Source: Chamaecyparis obtusa
Taxonomy: Eukaryota > Streptophyta > Pinopsida > Cupressales > Cupressaceae
Length of the DNA: 64,000 nucleotides
Direction: 5' to 3'
Assembly: GCA_027943335.1 (NCBI GenBank)
Contig: BSBK01000763.1
Span: 991,501-1,055,500, forward strand
Below the pieces are notes generated by a model. It was not told the DNA's origin and did no database searches. It saw only the letters and a program-made list of their open reading frames with translations. A program made the translations under genes and the position numbers. Of the stretch, positions 58,289 through 64,000 are shown in pieces. Positions within the stretch are counted from its first letter, which is position 1. Each line of letters opens with the position of its first letter.

Positions 58289-59480
58289 TGTTAGGAATAG
58301 TCCCAAGAGATAACTAAGAGGGGGGGGATGAATCAGTTATCTACAAGATTCAATTCTTTATCCAAATTAGTAAAGAATAATATTAAGCATAAACACAACA
58401 AGATAACACTTAACATAACACCATAATTTTGGTTACGAGGAAACCCAAAATAGGTAAAAAACCCGGTGGGAATTAGCACCCACTATAAACTGCACTAGAG
58501 TATAATGATCCATGTTAGAATATCTTTACAATATATGAAGTAAAGTGACCTAGTCAAAGTTCAAACCCTATTAGGAGTCTTTATGTATAACCCTGTTAAA
58601 GGTGAGGACACACTGTCTGGGAGCACACTGTTCAAATGGTGAAGGCTGCAACCTTCTGCACAATAGATACATACTATATTTGGATCTTGGTGAACTATGA
58701 ATTAGACCTTCTGTCTTGATTAGTTCCAATGAATAGCATACACTCTCTACTTCTTCACATAGATCTTCAACTGATGATTGATATGGCTTTACTGGCTCAA
58801 TACTTTCACACTTTCTTACACTACTTCCATGATTCACAATCAGCAACCACAACTGACCATCTATAAGTAACCTTCTCCAAAGATATAATCAAATCAGCCT
58901 ATTAGGACCTTCTTGAAATCATATTAGTGAAACAATAAAACTCTCCAAAAACCACTCCAATGGCTATACTAAGCACGCAACACAAATAGGACCACACAAC
59001 CCAATATGAGTAGACGCATTGCTTCACACTGTCAGCTCCACCAAATTAACTGAAACTTAACTCTCAAGCTGAAATATGTTATGCGCTCTTAACCAAACAA
59101 CCTTAGCTCATAACCAAACATGCATACCATAATGATAGGTGCAACTACATAAACAATATAAATACTGTCGGCTCCACCAAATAATATCCTAAAACTATAA
59201 CTGGAAAATAGAAACATCATAACTCAACTTCAATTGCACAACTAACTCTGTGTCTATGAACATAACTTCATTATTATGTCTACAACACACAAATAAATGT
59301 GCAAGGCTCCATCATAACCATACTATGAATTACATATAGAACTCTCCTTGCAACACTGTCAGGAACATTGTTGTTACAAACAACTACACAATTGTTTGTA
59401 CAACTCAGAATCAACCTTTGCATCTATTATATCATGCTGATAACATATCCATGCAACATATCCTTTAGGCTCTCTACATA
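58289..59480 (-). repeat. LTR-like block splitting the coiled-coil gene
   Basis: The left edge TGTTAGGAATAG with the C-run box at 58314-58336 (GAGGGGGGGGATGAATCAG) has the layout of the U5 end of minus-strand LTRs here, and downstream text (GAGGAAACCC, GGTGGGAATTAGCACCCAC) parallels the LTR at 52.8 kb. Length would be near 1.19 kb. The right end is not resolved, because no clear CA terminus, polypurine tract or target duplication was found. No primer site lies beyond 58288, so it is probably a solo LTR. Confidence 0.5.
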
Positions 59481-59483
59481 TAA

Positions 59484-60747
59484 CTACAACGCACATTTCT
59501 TACCATATGTTTTCATCAATGAAAAATGTACAGTCAACACTGGCTTGCTGGAAAATCTCCAACAAGTTACTTTGGACTTTGCCTCCTCATATGTCTCAAA
59601 AGACTTAGCTTTTCTATCTACTTCCTCTGCCAATAGGGTTGTAATTGCTAGTTTTGTTTCATCTATGTTGACTTCATAAGGTAATCTCCTGAGCCATGAT
59701 ACCCTCAGTTCTACTACTTGTGCATATGTGAAGCTGGTATCAACTAGGAAACATATGTCATTATAATACTTTTCTACTAGTGATACTGGGATTCTACTCC
59801 TTTTCCTCATTTTCTTCTTAAATTCCACAAAGTAACTATCCAATACACTTTCAAAATTTTCACCTATCTGATCAATAAATTCACTTATTTTTAGAGTGAT
59901 AGGTCATCTCTTATCCCATACCACATCCCCAACAGTAGGAAAAATATTTTGTACATAGAAAAATAGATAGACGAGAAGAGAACCAAACTTACACATTGAA
60001 TTCTTCACTTTCATGATGGATGTGAGGTTCTCAACAATTTGTGTTAGTTGTAGCTTGGCAAGGTTATAGGTGTGATCCTTATTTACCATATTCCAAGCTT
60101 GGTCTACTGCTGTGCATGGAACATTGTCCAATCTATTGGATTGATAAAACATATGTGCAATCACCCTTATTGCAAAATCAATTTTTGGGGTCTGTGATTA
60201 TTGATATGGTCATTCCTCTTTTATTCCATACTGCCTGGGTATTGGCTTGAATATTCTCCTTGCTTTGACATCTCATAGTCTTCTTTCCTGAAAGACTAGG
60301 ATAACCAGTCACTCGGTGTATCATCTCCTTAGTGATCTTAACTAGTCCATCCTCCAACCAAATTTTCATATCATGTACTCAGCTCAATACAATCTTGATC
60401 CTTTATACTTTGAAATTTTGTGGGAAGTCAAGGGCATGCACCAACCCTCGCTCAGAAACCTTCTGGTGTTCTACCTTCAACACCTCATTGCTACATAATT
60501 TTTTGTAAGCTTCTTTGAGCTTGTAGTCTCCTATCTCTGTAATCTTGCACATATAACATGTGCGTACATCATTGATCATTAAAACCCTAGGATGGATTGA
60601 TGATAGGGAACCCATAAGATCTCCCATAATCTCACTCTCAGGAATGGCATGGAATTTCTATAGCTTACACGCATCATTCCTCACAAGTTGTACATTGAAC
60701 ACTTCCTTCCCTTGATTCTTAGCTGTTGTAGATGATGAAGATGCCAT
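59484..60747 (-). pseudogene. Unrecognised coiled-coil protein, N-terminal half (minus-strand copy 3)
   Basis: MASSSSTTAKNQGKEVF at 60747 opens a frame that continues, across stops and shifts, through IMGDLMGSLSSIHPRVLMIN, LVKITKEMIHRVTGYPSL, DQAWNMVNKDHTYNLAKLQL, KFGSLLVYLFFYVQNIFP and DSYFVEFKKKMRKRSR to KSFETYEEAKSKV. The order (a T-x-E-x-I helix, then F-x-x-L-L-x-Y-L with a K-P/W-P box) resembles the N-terminal parts at 9.4-11 kb and 17.2-21 kb. Joined to the 55.9-58.3 kb part it gives a protein of over 1100 residues with the same plan as the 17.2-kb copy. Family not recognised. Confidence 0.55.
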
Positions 60748-60949
60748 TTCTTCAAATTTTAGGGTTCCAATCTTAAAATAAGTAACTTGGTAAATACCTT
60801 GTATAAATAGTTCGCATATGTTTGCCGATGGCACACTATTAAGATCTCTGCAAATCACACTTAGCACAAATCGCTCTGGATAATCACTCTAGAGTCACTC
60901 TTGAAAGCTCTCAAATCACTGGTGAAATGAGAATAATAGTAACATCCTA

Positions 60950-60958
60950 CTTTATAGA
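60950..60958 (-). promoter_or_regulatory. TATA box upstream of the MASSSS start
   Basis: Minus-strand CTATAAAGT lies about 205 bp before the ATG. It has an AT-poor flank and a CTCGG motif array 80-190 bp further upstream. It is the likely promoter of this relic gene or the U3 promoter of a degenerate LTR. Confidence 0.5.
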
Positions 60959-61034
60959 CTTCAAATGGTTGGATTAGGGCTCCATTAATTATCTGTACAC
61001 TTTCTAGGTAAGATACAACTTTCTCAGGAATCTC

Positions 61035-61145
61035 ATGTCAACTCGGTTAACATAAGCTCGGTCAATACTACCATTCGGCTCGGTACATATCACATCTCGG
61101 CTACCATAGGAGCTCGACATACACTAGTGACTCAGTCACTATGGG
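61035..61145. repeat. CTCGG motif array
   Basis: ACTCGGT, GCTCGGT, GCTCGGT and TCTCGGC plus the variants GCTCGAC and ACTCAGT occur in 110 bp, spaced about 15-25 bp. The same motif array occurs in the U3 of the LTRs at 27.0, 33.2 and 55.3 kb in the same orientation relative to the elements. Confidence 0.65.
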
Positions 61146-61414
61146 AAAAAATAATGATGCTCAGTATCAAATATACAATGTAGCTTCTTTTTGAAATCTA
61201 TCCTAATGCATCTAAATCTATGCAGATATGGACTTGATCAAATGTTAGGAATTGATGTAAAATAAAGCATTGTAAGATTCAGTTCCACACATACTTTCTT
61301 TTCTTAGTTCAAAGTAGTGTGATCACTTGATCCATTGGATTGGGTGACCTCAGGTTCACTGGCTCCACTACTATGTGCTTCCTCTTTCTTCTTCCATGTC
61401 TTATTCATATGATC
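61146..61414 (-). pseudogene. C-terminal tail of a coding sequence interrupted by an LTR
   Basis: On the minus strand, directly beyond the LTR end at 61415, the frame reads NKTWKKKEEAHSSGASEPE and ends SSDHTTLN, stop (61304). It is hydrophilic and resembles a tail of the coiled-coil proteins nearby, but it is too short to assign. The LTR appears to have landed in the last codons of that gene. Confidence 0.35.
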
Positions 61415-62536
61415 TGTTAGAAATAGGAAATACTGAGAGGGGGGGTGAATCCGTATTTCACAAACTTTTACTTTTGCCCAATTATGGATATAAGAAATTA
61501 ACTTGAAGCTTGCATAAGAAACTAAACTAAGTAAACTAAATAACAAGCATAGCAATAAAAAAAATGAACTCATAACACCATGGGTTCTCAAGGAAACCCT
61601 AGCCAAGGGAAAACCCCTATGGGGATGGTACCCACAACTAATCCACTAATCAAAGGTATTTGGTTAAGGATGTTGACCCTGTTAGGAGTCTATTACATAC
61701 ATATAGTGTCTATGTCCTAGTTAAAGGACTCTAGGCCTTGTTAGAAGCCTCAACCCTATTAGGAATTTCTATTACAAAATAGAATGTTTGCAAGATGAGC
61801 TCACTTCCCAAACATGCAATTTACAATAATAGCTTCTGATACAAAGGTAAAATACATAACCTTTTACTGTTGCCAAATAGCTTTCCTATTATGATCTAGC
61901 TTTGTAGGCTCTTTGCTTTTATATACAGTTCTTACTTTCTTTCTTCTTACAATATACAACTTTGCAACATATATCAACTTATTAAAATTGCTTTTTTTAA
62001 CTTGTGTACATTTTTCATTACATAATACTTACATATATACAAGTTATTTATTGTAATAACTTCCAGTCGGCTTACAATACGTATACTCTTCTCAAAATAT
62101 AAAATCAATTCATGTTACCTTAGGTTAAAAATCTAGGATGTCATCCCTAACTAGTCAATTCATTATTTTGATAAACAAAATAATCCCTTAACTCAATGTA
62201 ATCATATTCTATCTTTTGCTCTGTTCAAGTCGGCTCAACACTGTCTATGTAAATCTTTAATATCTTCTTCCATACATGATGTACAGACTTGCACTCTCAT
62301 ATGTGGCTTTGATATACATATAATGATCCATGTTCAAGTGTGCATGCATTGAACCTTCTTCTGTGAATGTTGCTAATCAACACTATCTCCAATTAGCCGA
62401 GTAAACATTGTTGTACTTAGACAATTTTCTAATGCACTCATACAAAATTGCTTCCTTCGATTACGCTTTCTTCATGCTAAGTATATGTTGCCATAATGAC
62501 AAAATTTTGATATCATAATTAGCCAAATTGCCAACA
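61415..62536 (-). repeat. 3' LTR (minus orientation) of an element extending past the window
   Basis: Termini are TGTTAGAAATAGG (61415) and TGCCAACA (62536), length 1122 bp. The C-run box is at 61433-61452, and a minus-strand TATATAAAAG box is at 61917-61926. It directly abuts a polypurine tract, so the element body lies to the right, including the coiled-coil frame at 62.8-64.0 kb. The 5' LTR is outside the window. Confidence 0.8.
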
Positions 62537-62550
62537 ATCTCCCCCTTTGT
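62537..62550 (-). other. Polypurine tract of the right-hand element
   Basis: Minus strand ACAAAGGGGGAGAT, then TGTTGGCAATTTGG. The tract-LTR junction is the same as in the Copia elements of the window (GGGGGAGAT|TGTT). Confidence 0.8.
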
Positions 62551-62826
62551 CAATGGTGGCAACATATGGGAAATTGGCTAAGTCCCAAAAACTTAAATTA
62601 TAAAAATTGTGGCCATTACAAAATGTGGATCTATATGTCTATACATATCTACTTATTTCTCAAAAAAATTGATAAATCCCCCTAAGAGTATACTTCATGC
62701 TCTATACTACATATCTATATCTTCTATATACATACAATTTTCATACTATACTACTCCCCCTTTGACAAAAATGACAAAGGTGTCAATTCTATAAGTATGA
62801 CAAAAAAATTTTACCTCATGATCTCA

Positions 62827-64000
62827 TTATTTCAAGGCCAGAAGGCTTGCAACACAATCTACAAAATTAGCTTTTAGGTTCTCTATTTCCTTTTCCCATG
62901 TCTTCTTCATTGAGTTTGAAACACTTAGTAATGCACATAGGCCAAAGGATGCTATTTCAACTGCCTTCATATTATCATATGCAAACTTTTCATAAGATGT
63001 CTTTGATGAAAGACATTCTTCCAACTGATTCTCCACAATACTGATCTTTAGTGATAAATGTTCTTTGAGTAGAGAAAATCTCTTCAATTTCTTCTCCTTT
63101 TCATCCTTTAGAAGTCTCATGTCATCATATATTTTGCTTATTTTCCTCTCAATATCTATGATCTTTGCATTAGGTCTCTGCAAGTCATTTACTATCACTT
63201 GTAGTTCCGCTTCTTTGTTCTTCAATTTCTCTGATATTTTAGATGTGTAGTTGTGGGATTATGTACACTGAATGTACAATGTTTTCCTCTCTCTAAGAAT
63301 CTTCTCAATCATTTTATGCATACATCCAAGTTATCTAAATCATTTTTGATATTCTGGCATACAACTTGAAATACTTGTGCATCATGAGCTGCTTGGGCTT
63401 TAACTACTACAATATCTGATAAATTTGTGAATTCTATGTCAAAATCTTTCATAACGTCTTTTTCTTTTTCTTAGGGATTAGCCTCACTTACTTGACTTGA
63501 TATAAATCTTTGAATTTTACTGGTTACCTCAAGTAGTGCTCCTTCCAATATTTTTACCTTTTTGTTCTTTCCAATTATTTTATTGCGAGATGAGATCAAC
63601 TCTATTTGATCATCATCATCAACTTCTTGTCCTAAACTTACAAACATTGATTCAATGGGTGGTTTATGTGATGCTTCTATTGTGTCCTTTGATTTAGAAA
63701 TAATTACTGACTATTCCTATTGTACTGCATGCACTTCTTCTGTTGTTTAGTCTTAATTTCTTCTTTTTCTTCTTCCTTCCTTGTCTCTACCATTTCTTCC
63801 TTATTTTTTGCTACTTCCTTCTGCTCATTAATCTCTGTCAAATTGCCAACATCGGATCCATGATCATTGAATGGGTTCTCTTCACTGTCTAAGGTGATAG
63901 TCATGCCTTCAATGTTCATAGATTCATCTATAATGTTGATGGAGGGTGGTGAAGCTGGTGATGATTTAGTCTGATGTTCTGCTTCAACTGCTTGATTAGA
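62827..64000 (-). pseudogene. Coiled-coil protein of a non-autonomous LTR element (minus-strand copy 4, partial)
   Basis: The last open piece (63225-62827, 132 codons) reads KNKEAELQVIVNDLQRPNAK, KDEKEKKLKRFSLLKEHLSL and SMKKTWEKEIENLKANF. Upstream, mixed frames give VSLGQEVDDDDQIELISSR, LEGALLEVTSKIQRFIS and VVKAQAAHDAQVFQVVCQN, then an acidic/basic segment (EMVETRKEEEKEEIKTKQQK, 63919-63704) that reaches the window edge. The stop at 62827 lies about 280 bp from the polypurine tract, so this protein, and not pol, is the 3'-most coding part of the element. The Trp helix KKTWEKEIENLK recalls RSGWENAL and ADWDVLAHK in the other copies. Confidence 0.6.

Noticed and set aside
58289..59480. 5' LTR of the element whose 3' LTR is at 52.8-55.6 kb
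   Set aside because: Termini and internal sequence differ from that LTR, and no primer-binding site follows it on the minus strand; a solo LTR of a related family fits better.
1..64000. tRNA, rRNA or other structured RNA genes
   Set aside because: No cloverleaf, B-box/A-box pair or rRNA-like stretch was seen by eye; the TGGTATCAGAGC strings are retroelement primer sites, not tRNA genes.

Overview
The window is nuclear DNA of a land plant. The evidence is the (CCCTAA)n-like block at the left edge, an ACD6-type ankyrin/PGG membrane-protein gene with plant-type introns, Copia and Gypsy LTR retrotransposons primed by initiator-Met tRNA (TGGTATCAGAGC sites), and L1-type LINEs with DUF4283 ORF1 and a C-terminal RNase H. 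Old, heavily mutated, deeply nested retroelements with few genes suggest a large genome, perhaps a gymnosperm. That placement is inference; no species was identified.

Layout. 1-1620: degenerate telomere-like repeats with AT-rich spacers. 2627-5480 (-): the only host gene that looks intact, a three-exon ACD6-like gene of 624 codons. 5.5-9.1 kb: decayed sequence with a 110-bp tandem duplication and a plus-strand relic of an unrecognised coiled-coil gene family. 9.4-11 kb (-): a second relic of that family. 11.1-16.1 kb (-): a LINE (ORF1 tail, endonuclease, RT, RNase H). 17.2-21.0 kb (-): the longest copy of the unrecognised family, over 1200 codons, with a repeat cluster upstream. 22.7-23.2 kb (-): LINE ORF1. 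From 23.2 kb a plus-strand LINE begins. Its endonuclease is split by about 15.8 kb of nested elements: an LTR at 23.8-24.4, a Copia fragment at 24.7-25.8, a complete Copia at 26.0-33.6 (-) and a complete Copia at 33.6-38.6 (+). It resumes at 39.6 kb, is split again by a 7-kb Copia (40,019-47,003), and continues as RT to about 49.06 kb. 49.8-50.07 kb: alternating purine-pyrimidine microsatellite abutting a Copia LTR and gag (50.1-52.3). 52.8-55.6 kb: an LTR (-) that received a solo Gypsy-like LTR. 55.9-60.75 kb (-): a third minus-strand copy of the unrecognised architecture, split by an LTR-like block. 61.4-64.0 kb (-): a 3' LTR, polypurine tract and a further coiled-coil reading frame that runs off the window.

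All retroelement frames seen are broken, mostly by stops where Gln, Trp or Arg codons are expected. That pattern fits C-to-T decay of methylated DNA. The most noteworthy signals are: (i) the recurrent large protein with an N-terminal globular part, a Pro/acidic linker and a C-terminal coiled coil, lacking any visible pol domain; at least one coiled-coil frame of this type sits directly against a polypurine tract and LTR; (ii) a C-run box about 20-50 bp from the end of otherwise divergent LTRs; (iii) arrays of a CTCGG motif in the U3 of several LTR families.
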